A stretch of 64,000 bases of DNA, taken from Nitratireductor basaltis. GTDB lineage: Bacteria; Pseudomonadota; Alphaproteobacteria; Rhizobiales; Rhizobiaceae. The translations under genes were made by a program, and so were the position numbers. Below, piece by piece: positions 1 to 8,626 of this stretch. The stretch covers positions 806,001 to 870,000 of the forward strand of contig NZ_JMQM01000001.1 in NCBI RefSeq assembly GCF_000733725.1, in the 5' to 3' direction. The stretch's first letter is position 1. Each line of letters begins with the position of its first letter. The notes below the pieces were generated by a model. That model made no database searches, was not told the DNA's origin, and saw only the letters and a program-made list of their open reading frames with translations.

Positions 1-2
1 TG

Positions 3-62
3 GAGGACAAGCACGGCCAACGGTTTGCGCCCGATGAAGGCTGGCAGCGGCTGGAAAACTGA
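3..62 (+). CDS. C-terminal fragment of an unidentified protein
   Basis: An open frame runs in from the left edge and stops with TGA, giving 19 residues that end GWQRLEN. It is followed after about 30 bases by a strong intrinsic terminator, which supports it as the real end of a coding region rather than a chance frame. The fragment is too short to assign a family. The two other forward frames lack this arrangement. Confidence 0.4.
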   Translation, partial: EDKHGQRFAPDEGWQRLEN

Positions 63-90
63 CCTCTGCAACAGACTGGCCGAGAAAAAG

Positions 91-119
91 AAGGCCCGGC
101 GGAAAATGCCGGGCCTTTT
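91..119 (+). terminator. Rho-independent terminator
   Basis: Arms GGCCCGGC and GCCGGGCC (8 bp, extended by A-T pairs) enclose a 7-base loop and are followed by four T. It closes the gene entering from the left. The A-rich left flank would also serve the SDR gene converging from the right. Confidence 0.85.
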
Positions 120-130
120 ATTGTCGAGGA

Positions 131-979
131 TCAGCCGCCGACCGGGGTCCCGCCATTGGGGTGGAGAACCTGACCGGTCATGTATGACGAATCCTCGCAG
201 GCAAGGAACAGCATGCATGGTGCGACCTCGTTGGGTTGACCCGGCCGGCCAAGAGGCGTGTTGGAGCCGAATTCCCTGACCTGCTCTGAGGGGAAAGATG
301 CAGGGATAAGCGGCGTCCAGATGGGGCCCGGGGCAACGCCGTTCACCCGGATGCCCTTTGACGCAAGGCTGCCAGAAAGCGCACGGACCATGGCCAAGAG
401 CGCTCCCTTCGTCGTTGCATAGTCCATCAGCACATCTTGCCCCTTATAGGCGGTTATCGACGTGGTGACGATGATGGATGCGCCTTCCTTCAGATGTGGC
501 AGCACCGCCTGGGTCAGGTGAAAAGCGCCAAAGACATTCGTTTGATAGGTGCGGACGAACTGTTCTTCGGGAATGTTCTCGAACTCTTCCTGATAGTGCT
601 GTTCGGCGGCATTGTTCATCAGGATGTCGATCTGACCGAATTTCTCCAGAACTTCATCGACGAAGGAAAAGACTGCCTTCCGGTCAGCAATGTCGCCTGA
701 TTTGGCATAGGCTTTGGCGCCTTCGGCTTCAATCAGCCGGACGGTCTCCTGCGCATCCTCGTGCTCATCGTGATAGAAGAACGCCACATTTGCACCTTCA
801 CGCGCGAAGAGAACGGCTGTCGCACGCCCAATTCCGGAATCTGCGCCTGAGATGACTGCAACCTTGCCTTTGAGCCTGTCCGATCCCCTGTAACGCGGTT
901 CATAGTCCGGCTGGGGCTTCATTTCGTGCTCGTCGCCGGGCTGATGCTTTTGATGTTGTGCAGGCATGTGCTGGTTCAT
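131..979 (-). CDS. SDR family oxidoreductase with N-terminal extension (YghA type)
   Basis: A 282-residue short-chain dehydrogenase. A His/Gln/Pro-rich leader of about 35 residues precedes the Rossmann fold. The NAD(P) motif SGADSGIGRA, the NNAAEQ stretch, the catalytic Ser in TTSITAY and the YATTKGA Tyr/Lys pair are all present. The leader plus the GGTPVGG end is typical of the YghA/YhdF-like group found with general stress genes. I chose the ATG preceded by GAGG at 6-base spacing, not the upstream in-frame starts. It is divergent from the DUF3008 gene. The substrate cannot be read from sequence. Confidence 0.88.
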   Translation of the reverse strand: MNQHMPAQHQKHQPGDEHEMKPQPDYEPRYRGSDRLKGKVAVISGADSGIGRATAVLFAREGANVAFFYHDEHEDAQETVRLIEAEGAKAYAKSGDIADRKAVFSFVDEVLEKFGQIDILMNNAAEQHYQEEFENIPEEQFVRTYQTNVFGAFHLTQAVLPHLKEGASIIVTTSITAYKGQDVLMDYATTKGALLAMVRALSGSLASKGIRVNGVAPGPIWTPLIPASFPSEQVREFGSNTPLGRPGQPNEVAPCMLFLACEDSSYMTGQVLHPNGGTPVGG

Positions 980-1119
980 GTCGAGCCTCATTGGTTCGGG
1001 AGGAATTCGATGACTCAACACGGGGCAGGATGCAGAGTTCCATCAAGCTTGCGCCAAGCATGACGGGAACAATGCGGCTCGGCACACCATTGAGAATGAC
1101 AGGATCGAAGGAGGTGACG

Positions 1120-1302
1120 ATGCCAGCCCAATCCAAGGCTCAGCAGAAAGCTGCCGGTGCAGCACTGGCTGCCAAACGCGGCGACATGCCGAAGTCGAAG
1201 CTCAAGGGTGCCTCGAAGGACATGGAAGATTCCATGACCGAGAAGGAGCTCGAAGAGCTTGCGGAAACCGATCGCAAAGGTCTTCCAGACAAGAAAGACT
1301 GA
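1120..1302 (+). CDS. DUF3008 family small protein
   Basis: A 60-residue, Lys/Ala-rich soluble protein starting MPAQSKAQQKAAGAALAAKR. The SKLKGASK and MTEKELEELA segments match the DUF3008 family common in rhizobia. The start is set by an excellent AAGGAGG ribosome-binding site 5 bases upstream; the longer in-frame ORF upstream has no such site. No function is established. The charged, low-complexity composition suggests a nucleic-acid-associated or stress-related role, which is only inference. A terminator follows directly. Confidence 0.85.
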   Translation: MPAQSKAQQKAAGAALAAKRGDMPKSKLKGASKDMEDSMTEKELEELAETDRKGLPDKKD

Positions 1303-1320
1303 CCGGTACGGATATCAAGG

Positions 1321-1342
1321 AAGCCCGCAATATGCGGGCTTT
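1321..1342. terminator. Bidirectional terminator
   Basis: AAGCCCGCA and TGCGGGCTT form a 9-bp stem with a 3-base loop between two convergent genes (DUF3008 and otsA). The stem ends are A/T-rich on both sides, so it may serve both strands. Confidence 0.75.
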
Positions 1343-1346
1343 CTAT

Positions 1347-2738
1347 TCAATCCAGTGGCGGCGGCGAAATTTCGTGTTCGAGGGTGGCCAGGAAGTTGCT
1401 CAGCCAGTTGGCATTGTCGCGCTTTCTGATCCGCTCGAGCAGGGCGCGCTGGCGCTCCTGTCTCTCGTCCAGAGGCATTGTCAGCGCTCGGCAGAGATTC
1501 CGCGCCATGTCGTCGACATCGTAGGGGTTGACGATCAGGGCCTCGCGCAGGTCTTCCGCCGCACCTGCGAATTTCGAAAGGACGAGGACACCGGGATTGT
1601 CCATGGACTGCGCGGCAACATATTCCTTGGCGACCAGGTTCATACCGTCACGCAGCGGCGTGACGAAACCCACTTGGCTTGATCGGAAAAGTGCTGCCAG
1701 GGCGTCGCGTGGCACGGTGCCGTGGATGTAGTGAACCGGTGTCCAGTTGAAGTCGGCGAAACGCCCGTTGATCGCGCCGGACAGTGCTTCCAGCTCCGTT
1801 CGTATTTCAACATAGGCTTCAACTTCCTCACGCGTGGGCGTGGCGATCTGCATGAGCGCCACGGATTTGCGCATTTCGGGATAGAGCTCAAGCAGGCGCG
1901 CGAAAGCGCGAAGCCGGTCCGGCAATCCCTTGGAATAGTCGAGACGGTCCACACCGATGACCTGCCGGCGCCCCAGGATTTCGCGCCGCCGCGTCTCGAT
2001 CAGCACTTCGTCATTGGGACGCTCGGCCATTTCGACGAAGGCATCCACGTCGATACCGATTGGATAGACGCCTGCGATCACTTCGCGGTCACCCCAGCGT
2101 ACATGCCCCTCCGCACTCACTTCGGTGGACAGGTGCTGCTCGATATAATGCTGAAGATTGTTCAGGTCCGTCTGGCTTTGCAGACCGATCACATCGAACT
2201 GAAGAAGGCTTTCCACCAGCCATCGATGGCGGGGGACCGCCGACAGCATCTCCGGCGGGGGCAGCGGTATGTGCAGGAAGAAACCGATGCGTTGCTTGCA
2301 GCCGCGCTGGCGCAATTCCGCAGCCAGGGGGATGAGGTGATAGTCATGGATCCAGATCAGGTCGTCTTCGTGGAGTGATGACATCAGCGCATCGGCGAAA
2401 CGGGCATTTACCCGCCGATAGCCCTCCAGATAGTCCGTTTTGTATTCGACCAGGTCGAGACGGTAGTGGAAGAGCGGCCAAAGCACGCTGTTTGAGAAAC
2501 CGAGATAATATTCCTCATAATCCCGACGGGTCAGCGGCAGGGTGATCTGCGTGACATCACCGACCTGTTTGGACTGAGGTTCAAGATTCTCATCGCTGTT
2601 GGCGGTCTGGCCGTCCCAGCCGAGCCAAACACCACCACGCTGACGCAGCGAGTCGGCCAGTCCGACAGCGAGCCCTCCCGACTGCGACGTCTTAGTCAGG
2701 TCTGCAACGCGGTTCGATATGACTACAAGTCTTTTCAA
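1347..2738 (-). CDS. otsA: Trehalose-6-phosphate synthase (GT20)
   Basis: Makes trehalose 6-phosphate from a nucleotide-glucose donor and glucose 6-phosphate in the cytoplasm. Read from a TTG start the protein is 463 residues, the usual OtsA length, beginning MKRLVVISNRVADL. Family motifs are the SGGL donor loop, IWIHDYHLIPL, GVDRLDYSKGLPDR and TPLRDGMNLVAKEY. The TTG overlaps the TGA of the upstream GH15 gene (TTGA) and has GGGAG about 8 bases upstream. A longer frame with other starts exists but adds a non-homologous N-terminus. Third gene of an otsB-GH15-otsA operon. Confidence 0.95.
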   Translation of the reverse strand: MKRLVVISNRVADLTKTSQSGGLAVGLADSLRQRGGVWLGWDGQTANSDENLEPQSKQVGDVTQITLPLTRRDYEEYYLGFSNSVLWPLFHYRLDLVEYKTDYLEGYRRVNARFADALMSSLHEDDLIWIHDYHLIPLAAELRQRGCKQRIGFFLHIPLPPPEMLSAVPRHRWLVESLLQFDVIGLQSQTDLNNLQHYIEQHLSTEVSAEGHVRWGDREVIAGVYPIGIDVDAFVEMAERPNDEVLIETRRREILGRRQVIGVDRLDYSKGLPDRLRAFARLLELYPEMRKSVALMQIATPTREEVEAYVEIRTELEALSGAINGRFADFNWTPVHYIHGTVPRDALAALFRSSQVGFVTPLRDGMNLVAKEYVAAQSMDNPGVLVLSKFAGAAEDLREALIVNPYDVDDMARNLCRALTMPLDERQERQRALLERIRKRDNANWLSNFLATLEHEISPPPLD

Positions 2739-4516
2739 ACCACAGACTCCCAGGGTGCGGACAGGCGCCGCGCGCCATTGATGATGCCAACCATGGAGTA
2801 GGTCTGAGGATAGTTGCCCCACATTTCTCCGGTAATCGGATGGGTGTCTTCCGAAAGCATGCCGAGGGGGTTGCGCGTCTTCAGAAGGGTTTCGAACAAC
2901 TCACGTGCCTCATCCTTGCGACCGATGCGGGCGAGAGCGTCGAGACGCCAGAAGGCGCAGATATTGAACGAGACCTCGGGCTTTCCGAAATCGTCTGCCG
3001 CCTCATAGCGCAACATGTAAGGACCGTCGGAAAGGTGCTTTTCCAATTGGCCGACGGTGCTGACATAGCGCGGATCCTTGGGATCTATAAAGCCGACTTC
3101 GGTCATCAGCAGCACGCTTGCGTCGAGGGTTTCACCGCCAAAGCTTTCGACGAATGCCTGGCGCTTCTCAGACCACGCCTCTTGCAGGATACGGGCCTTG
3201 ATCTCGTCCGCCCTGTCTCGCCAATACCGAACACGAGAAGTCTCTCCAATGCGATGGGCGATATGCGCCAAGCGATCACAAGCTGCCCAGCACATCAGGC
3301 TGGACGAGGTGTGAACGCGTGAGCGGGAGCGCAGTTCCCACATCCCGGCATCGGGTGCGTTGTGAAGCTTGTATGCCTGCTCGCCGGCCTGTTCCAGCAG
3401 GCGGAAATCGGTCAGGCTTGGCTGCATGCGAATGCGCTGGTCGAAGAATATCTGCGCAGCACCAAGGATCACATTGCCATAGACATCGTGCTGGTAGTGC
3501 TCGTGGGCCTGATTGCCCAGCCGCACCGGGCCCATTCCACGATACCCGGCGAAATTCTCCTGTATGCTTTCGACGAGATCGGCTTCGCGTCCAACACCGA
3601 AAACGGGCTGGAGATGGCCGCCATCGGCATCCGCCACGATATCCATCAGATAGCGGAAATAGTTCTCCATCGTCTGGACCGTGCCCAGACTGTTGAGCGC
3701 GCGGACCACGAAGAAAGCGTCGCGAAGCCAGCAGAAGCGGTAGTCCCAGTTGCGACCGCTGTCTGGCGCTTCGGGGATGGAGGTCGTCATTGCAGCAATG
3801 ATCGCGCCGGTCGGCTCATAGGTGCACAGCTTGAGCGTGATTGCCGCGCGAATGACGGCTTCCTGCCATTCGAAGGGCAGGGAGAGGCCCGTGACCCAAC
3901 TGTGCCAGTAATTGGCAGTGCGATCGCGGAACTCGCGTGCAGTCTCGCTTACATCGCCGTCGAGCGTCTCATCCGGGCCCAGCACGAAGGAGAGGGGGCT
4001 GGAAAGATTGAAGCAGGTTTCGTCCAGGACATAGTCGATCGGCGCATTGGTCGTCAGGCGCAGCGTCAGTTCCGGACCGGTATAGCGGATATGGTTCGAG
4101 CCACGCGTCATCTGGGGGCGCACGGTGCCATGCGCGAAGGTCGGGCGCAGACGCACCGAGATGCGTGGGGTGCCGGAAAGCGGACGGACCTGACGCACCA
4201 GGGTCTGCGGGCGGAACATCCGGTCACGCCAGAAAAAGCGCGGCGCGAAATCCACGATTTCCAGCGAACCGGAAGCCCCGTGCAGGCGGGTGATCAGGAT
4301 CGCGGTATTCGGATCGTAATGCTGTTCCGTCTCGGCAAGGTCTTCAAGCTGGATCGAGAAAAGGCCTTCGTCCGGTTCGTCTTCTCCACTGATGAGCGAA
4401 TTGAAGACCGGATCGCCATCGAAACGCGGCAAGCAGCACCAGACGATGCGGCCCTTCGGGTCAATCAATGCGGAGAAGGTGCAGTTTCCCACTGCGCCGA
4501 GATCGAGTGTCGACAT
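2735..4516 (-). CDS. Glycoside hydrolase family 15 protein (glucoamylase/trehalase-like)
   Basis: About 593 residues with the GH15 arrangement: an N-terminal beta-sandwich (GAVGNCTFSALIDPKGRIVW) followed by an alpha/alpha barrel. NWDYRFCWLRDAFF lies in the conserved substrate pocket, and acidic residues in GMWELRS and LRYEAADDFG fit the catalytic pair. No signal peptide, so cytoplasmic. The ATG was chosen because AGGTG lies 6 bases upstream; an in-frame GTG three codons earlier lacks that spacing. Sandwiched between otsB and otsA, so trehalose or a related alpha-glucoside is the likely substrate (inference). Confidence 0.92.
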   Translation of the reverse strand: MSTLDLGAVGNCTFSALIDPKGRIVWCCLPRFDGDPVFNSLISGEDEPDEGLFSIQLEDLAETEQHYDPNTAILITRLHGASGSLEIVDFAPRFFWRDRMFRPQTLVRQVRPLSGTPRISVRLRPTFAHGTVRPQMTRGSNHIRYTGPELTLRLTTNAPIDYVLDETCFNLSSPLSFVLGPDETLDGDVSETAREFRDRTANYWHSWVTGLSLPFEWQEAVIRAAITLKLCTYEPTGAIIAAMTTSIPEAPDSGRNWDYRFCWLRDAFFVVRALNSLGTVQTMENYFRYLMDIVADADGGHLQPVFGVGREADLVESIQENFAGYRGMGPVRLGNQAHEHYQHDVYGNVILGAAQIFFDQRIRMQPSLTDFRLLEQAGEQAYKLHNAPDAGMWELRSRSRVHTSSSLMCWAACDRLAHIAHRIGETSRVRYWRDRADEIKARILQEAWSEKRQAFVESFGGETLDASVLLMTEVGFIDPKDPRYVSTVGQLEKHLSDGPYMLRYEAADDFGKPEVSFNICAFWRLDALARIGRKDEARELFETLLKTRNPLGMLSEDTHPITGEMWGNYPQTYSMVGIINGARRLSAPWESVV

Positions 4517-4533
4517 ATATTGCACCTATGTAG

Positions 4534-5334
4534 TCAGTTGTTGCGTTCGAACATGCCGGCCAGCGAATCCAGCCAGCTTCTGAAACTTTCGGTGCTGTCG
4601 GCCCGATAGGCCGCAGCGGTCTTGCCATCGCCGATCTTGATGGAGACGCCCCTGTCACCGGCAATGGCAACAAATGCATCTTCGTCCGTGACGTCATCCC
4701 CGGCGAAAAGTGGAATGCGTCCCGTGAAAGGGTGTTCCTTGAGAAATGCCTTCAGTGCATCGGCCTTGGTGGCCTTGCCCGCCTTGATCTCAATGACCTT
4801 CTTGCCATTGAGAATATGCAATCCGGCATGTCCGTTGACTGCTTCATGCACCGCAGTCTTCGATGCGGATTCAAGTTCCGGCCGTTTTCGGTAATGCAGC
4901 GCGATTGAACCCTGCTTGTGTTCGATAAAAATGCCTTCGTTCCTGTCGCGAAAGCGCTCCAGGTGATCTGCCACGTATTCCAGCGCCTTCTCGTCAGTAG
5001 GCACCGAAGTCATGGAGCCATCGGCTCCTCGACGTTCCAGTCCATGCACTCCGGCGATGGGGAGGTTCAATGGAAACAGGAAATAATCGATCTCGGAAAT
5101 CGGCCGTCCAGTAACAATCGCGACCGCTCCACCAGTGATCTTTTCAAGGCGTGCGAGAGCCTCGATCGTCTGCCTCGGGACAGCGACGGCTGCGGGGTCT
5201 TCTGCGATATCAGCGAGCGTCCCGTCGAAATCCAGAAAGATCGCGACTTCAAGGGGATGCAGGGCGTTTTTATCGAGCTTTGCGAGTGGTTCTGGTGTGC
5301 CAGCCATATTGTTGCGAGAAATGAGCGGAATCAT
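4534..5334 (-). CDS. otsB: Trehalose-6-phosphate phosphatase
   Basis: A HAD-superfamily phosphatase of 266 residues that removes phosphate from trehalose 6-phosphate. Motif I is FLDFDGTLA (nucleophile Asp35, acid/base Asp37), motif II lies in AIVTGRP, and motif IV is FAGDDVTDEDAF. GVHGLERR and the HYRKRP cap segment are typical of OtsB. It is the first gene of the operon, 17 bases before the GH15 start. The roughly 100-base gap to the divergent secreted-protein gene must hold the operon promoter. OtsAB usually serves osmotic and desiccation protection. Confidence 0.95.
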   Translation of the reverse strand: MIPLISRNNMAGTPEPLAKLDKNALHPLEVAIFLDFDGTLADIAEDPAAVAVPRQTIEALARLEKITGGAVAIVTGRPISEIDYFLFPLNLPIAGVHGLERRGADGSMTSVPTDEKALEYVADHLERFRDRNEGIFIEHKQGSIALHYRKRPELESASKTAVHEAVNGHAGLHILNGKKVIEIKAGKATKADALKAFLKEHPFTGRIPLFAGDDVTDEDAFVAIAGDRGVSIKIGDGKTAAAYRADSTESFRSWLDSLAGMFERNN

Positions 5335-5432
5335 GAAGCCTTGGGAGGGCTCTCACAAGCTAGGACATGGTCCCCCAAATGTGAAGGAAGGCACCGGGAA
5401 TAACCGGATTTAATTCGAGAAAGGCTCGCCTC

Positions 5433-5759
5433 ATGCGAAAATCCGCCCTCACGATGATGTCTGCGGCCGTGGTGATTTGCGGTGCCGTGCCCGCTCTTGC
5501 GCAATCCGGGCGCACCGACAGCCGGGCTTTGTCCTGTGCGCAGGCGCGGGCTACTGTCGCCGCCAATGGTTCGATTGTTCTTGGCACGGGGCGTCATACA
5601 TATGACCGCTATGTCGCCAATGAGCGATTTTGCCCTCCGCACCAGATGGCGAAGCGGGCGACAGTGCCCACGCGCGACAGTGCCGCCTGCCTTGTCGGCT
5701 ACAGATGCGTTCTGAATACAGAACGTGAAGACCGCCGGTGGTGGCTCCGGCGGCGTTGA
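5433..5759 (+). CDS. Small exported cysteine-containing protein
   Basis: A 108-residue protein with a Sec signal peptide (MRKSALTMMSAAVV, probable cleavage after PALA) and a mature part with four cysteines (SCAQ, FCPP, ACLV, YRCV), which suggests two disulfides in the periplasm. The tail is Arg/Trp-rich (REDRRWWLRRR). AAGG lies 8 bases before the ATG. Its TGA abuts the stop of the convergent aminotransferase. I do not recognise a characterised family. Confidence 0.8.
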   Translation: MRKSALTMMSAAVVICGAVPALAQSGRTDSRALSCAQARATVAANGSIVLGTGRHTYDRYVANERFCPPHQMAKRATVPTRDSAACLVGYRCVLNTEREDRRWWLRRR

Positions 5760-6953
5760 TCATTCCGCCGCTACGGTGCCGGCGCTGCGCTGGAGAATGT
5801 AGCGGCGGAGCCTTAGCGCGGCCTCCCGCAGGATCTCGTCATCCTGGCACATGGAGATGCGTACATGGCCTTCCGCCGAGGCGCCAAAGCTGGTGCCGGG
5901 CATGATGGCGACATTCTCGTCGTTCAGCAGGCCCCAGGCAAAAGCTTCGCAGTCCGGCTCGATCGCGGAGATGTCGAGCATGACATACATGCCGCCGTCA
6001 ACGCCGCGCTGGACGATGCCGTTGAGACCGGCGATCTCGTCCAGGAAAACCCTGCGTCGTTTCGCGTAGCGTTCGGCAATCTGGGAAACACCGTGCTTTT
6101 CTTCGACAGCGATGGCCGCCGCGCGCGAGACGAAATCCGCCAGGCCGTAGCTTGAAACGAGGTTGAGGCTGATGAGTGCCCTGATCATCTCGGAAGGGCC
6201 CGTCAACCAGCCCACGCGCCATCCGGTCATGCCGTGGCTTTTGGAGAGCGAATTGATGACCAGCGTTCGTTCCTTCATCCCCGGCAGGCTGCGCGGCGAC
6301 AGGTGGCTGCCTGGCGTGTTGATGGTCCAATAGACCTCGTCGGAGACGAGCCAGAGGTCATGCTCGATGCAAAGCTCGCTGATGGCTTCGAGCGTCTTGC
6401 GCGAATAAACCGCGCCTGTGGGATTGTTCGGCGAATTGATCAGGATCATCCGCGTTTCCGGCTGGATCGCTGAGGCGATCTTGTCGGGGTCCGGCTCGAA
6501 ATCGCGCTCTGCCTCTGCCGCTATCTCCGTAAAGCTTGCGCTGGCGGCACGGATGGTGCCGGGATAGGTTGCGTAGTAGGGCGAAACTATGATGGCGTGA
6601 TCGCCTGCGTCCAACGTGGCCTGGCAGGCAGCGAAGAGTGCGCCCTGACCACCTTGCGTTACGATGACCTCCTGCTCCAGCGTATCAATGCCGGTCGCTT
6701 CCGTGGAGAGCTTCGCAAGCGCGCTGCGCAGGCGGGGCAGGCCGGGGAGCTGGATGTAGTGGTGATAACCGGAACGCACGGCGTCAACTGCCGCTTCAAC
6801 GGTGCCTTCGGGTGTGTCGAAATCATGATCGCCGATGGAGAGCATGAGGATCTCTTCACCGGCCAGCTTGCGCTGCATGGCCGCGAAATGAACTTCCCAA
6901 CCATCCTTGCCCTGAGCGGTAATGCCGCTGACGCGTTTTGAGGGGTGAGGCAT
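5760..6953 (-). CDS. Pyridoxal-phosphate aminotransferase, class I/II
   Basis: A 397-residue fold-type I aminotransferase. It has the NSPNNPTGAVYSR motif, SDEVYW with the pyridine-binding Asp, the internal-aldimine Lys238 in SLSKSHGMTGWR, and the C-terminal Arg region VRISMCQDD. No signal peptide. It lies 103 bases downstream of an XRE-cupin regulator on the same strand and may be co-transcribed with it. Amino-donor specificity cannot be read; the subgroup resembles aspartate/branched or arginine:pyruvate-type enzymes. Confidence 0.9.
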   Translation of the reverse strand: MPHPSKRVSGITAQGKDGWEVHFAAMQRKLAGEEILMLSIGDHDFDTPEGTVEAAVDAVRSGYHHYIQLPGLPRLRSALAKLSTEATGIDTLEQEVIVTQGGQGALFAACQATLDAGDHAIIVSPYYATYPGTIRAASASFTEIAAEAERDFEPDPDKIASAIQPETRMILINSPNNPTGAVYSRKTLEAISELCIEHDLWLVSDEVYWTINTPGSHLSPRSLPGMKERTLVINSLSKSHGMTGWRVGWLTGPSEMIRALISLNLVSSYGLADFVSRAAAIAVEEKHGVSQIAERYAKRRRVFLDEIAGLNGIVQRGVDGGMYVMLDISAIEPDCEAFAWGLLNDENVAIMPGTSFGASAEGHVRISMCQDDEILREAALRLRRYILQRSAGTVAAE

Positions 6954-7056
6954 GTGAGTGCGCCTTCAGTGTAATTTGTTTCTGACAGAGGGGGTCTACC
7001 AGCACGCGCCTTCTGTCAAGCGATTGGCGCCGATGCTCGCTCCCGCCATGTTCGTT

Positions 7057-7650
7057 TCAGCAGCCTGCAGGTGCCGAGATCCAGAGGACCGTTGCCGGTA
7101 TGGCGTCCAGGTTGCGCCAGGAAGCTTCCCCCTCGTTCACGGTGAAGCTGTCACCCACTTCAAGCAGGTTTTGCCCCCCGGCATGCGTGAATTCCACGCG
7201 ACCAACAAGTATCTGCCCCGCATCCTCGCCACGGCGATCTGCAGGCCGTGACCAGCAGGCGCCCGGGTCGATCACGGTTCTGGTCATGGAAAAGCTGCCG
7301 CCCAGATCGGGTGAAACCAATTCCCTGCTGACGCCCGGGCTTTCCACTTTCAGGTTCCGGCCCGCTCCCAGGCGAACCACGCCTGGCAGATCCTGCCTGT
7401 CTTCCTGGACGGGTTGAAAGAAGAAGCTTACCGGCACCCTGAAATGGCCGGCGAGCAAACGCAGATCTGCCAGTGTGGGCAGGGATATGCCACGCTCAAC
7501 CTGGCTCAGCCATCCAACCGAACGCCCGAGTTTCTGCGAAAGCCCTGCAAGCGTCAGCCCGTTCGACTTTCGCAGACGCCGGATGTCCTCGGCCAGCAAA
7601 CGCATGGCGCGCATCTTCAAGTCCTGCGTGTTTGTGCGATCGTTGAGCAT
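7057..7650 (-). CDS. XRE-family regulator with C-terminal cupin domain
   Basis: A 197-residue transcription factor. Residues about 15-75 form an HTH_3 domain (LRKSNGLTLAGLSQKLGRSVGWLSQVE). The C-terminal half is a cupin barrel (GQILVGRVEFTHAGGQNLLEVGDSFTV), the usual small-molecule sensor in the PuuR/amino-acid-metabolism group of XRE regulators. It precedes the aminotransferase on the same strand and is divergent from the nitroreductase. Both contexts suggest it controls amino-compound metabolism locally, which is inference. Confidence 0.9.
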   Translation of the reverse strand: MLNDRTNTQDLKMRAMRLLAEDIRRLRKSNGLTLAGLSQKLGRSVGWLSQVERGISLPTLADLRLLAGHFRVPVSFFFQPVQEDRQDLPGVVRLGAGRNLKVESPGVSRELVSPDLGGSFSMTRTVIDPGACWSRPADRRGEDAGQILVGRVEFTHAGGQNLLEVGDSFTVNEGEASWRNLDAIPATVLWISAPAGC

Positions 7651-7788
7651 TTGTCTGCGTCGAATTTCCTCTGGAAATTATTCAGACCGGCGGCTATGAA
7701 AAAATCAAGCTGAATTTCACGGGCCGGCGCTTCAAGTGTCCGGCCATTATCTTTTGTCCAAGAACGACGATCCGAACGGGAAGGGAAC

Positions 7789-8499
7789 ATGTTGGCTCCG
7801 GATAAAAACGGGAAATATTCCGACATCGCCCAAACGGTTGACGAAGCGCTTCTCACGCGCCGCTCCGTGCGCGCGTTCCTGCCGGATCCCGTTGATGACG
7901 AGACCATACGCGACATTCTGAAACTCGCTTCGCGCGCGCCGTCAGGCACGAACATGCAGCCCTGGAAGGTTTTCGTTGCAACGGGTGAGGTCAAGCAGAA
8001 GATTGCGGACGCCATCCTTTCATCGGGCATTCGCCCGGAGAAGGTAGAGTGGGACGAGTATCACTACTATCCGGACAAATTCTTCGAACCCTATCTCTCG
8101 CGCCGTCGCGCCGTCGGCTTCGCGCTTTACAGCCTGCTTGGTATCGGGCGCCGCGAGGTTGAGCGCATGCGTGCCCAGCATGACCGCAATTTCACCTTCT
8201 TCGACGCGCCTGTCGGACTGATCTTCACGATTGACCGTCGTTTGAACAAGGGCTCGTGGATCGACCATGGCATGTTCCTGCAGTCCATCATGCTCGCCGC
8301 GCGGGCGCGGGGTCTGCACACCTGCCCACAGGCCGCTTTCGCGCCCTATCACCGGCTGATCCGGCCGATCCTCAACATTCCGGATGAGGAGATCGTGGTC
8401 TGCGGCATGGCTCTTGGCTATGAAGACAGCTCGAAGCCGGAAAACAGCCTGCGAAGCGAACGGGCTCCGCTCGAGGAATTCGTGACTTTCGTAAAATAG
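7789..8499 (+). CDS. Nitroreductase family protein
   Basis: A 236-residue FMN-dependent nitroreductase-fold protein. LLTRRSVRAFLPDPV carries the N-terminal FMN phosphate-binding Arg/Ser pattern, SRAPSGTNMQPWKV is the second FMN motif, and CGMALGYED is the C-terminal flavin contact. AAGGGAAC lies directly before the ATG. It reduces nitro or quinone-like substrates with NAD(P)H. The physiological substrate is unknown. Divergent from the XRE-cupin gene. Confidence 0.92.
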   Translation: MLAPDKNGKYSDIAQTVDEALLTRRSVRAFLPDPVDDETIRDILKLASRAPSGTNMQPWKVFVATGEVKQKIADAILSSGIRPEKVEWDEYHYYPDKFFEPYLSRRRAVGFALYSLLGIGRREVERMRAQHDRNFTFFDAPVGLIFTIDRRLNKGSWIDHGMFLQSIMLAARARGLHTCPQAAFAPYHRLIRPILNIPDEEIVVCGMALGYEDSSKPENSLRSERAPLEEFVTFVK

Positions 8500-8626
8500 G
8501 AAAAGAAGGTCAGCGCATTACGAAAGCTTAATCTGGCGGCAAGAGGGCTGTAATCTGCCGGATGCCACTCTGAGCATGTTCAAGACGTCGTAGACCCCCC
8601 GACGACGCATGCAAGGAGACTACCTC

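Noticed and set aside
3362-4609. 415-residue forward ORF opposite the GH15 gene
   Set aside because: No ribosome-binding site and no recognisable motif. The opposite strand carries an unmistakable GH15 enzyme.
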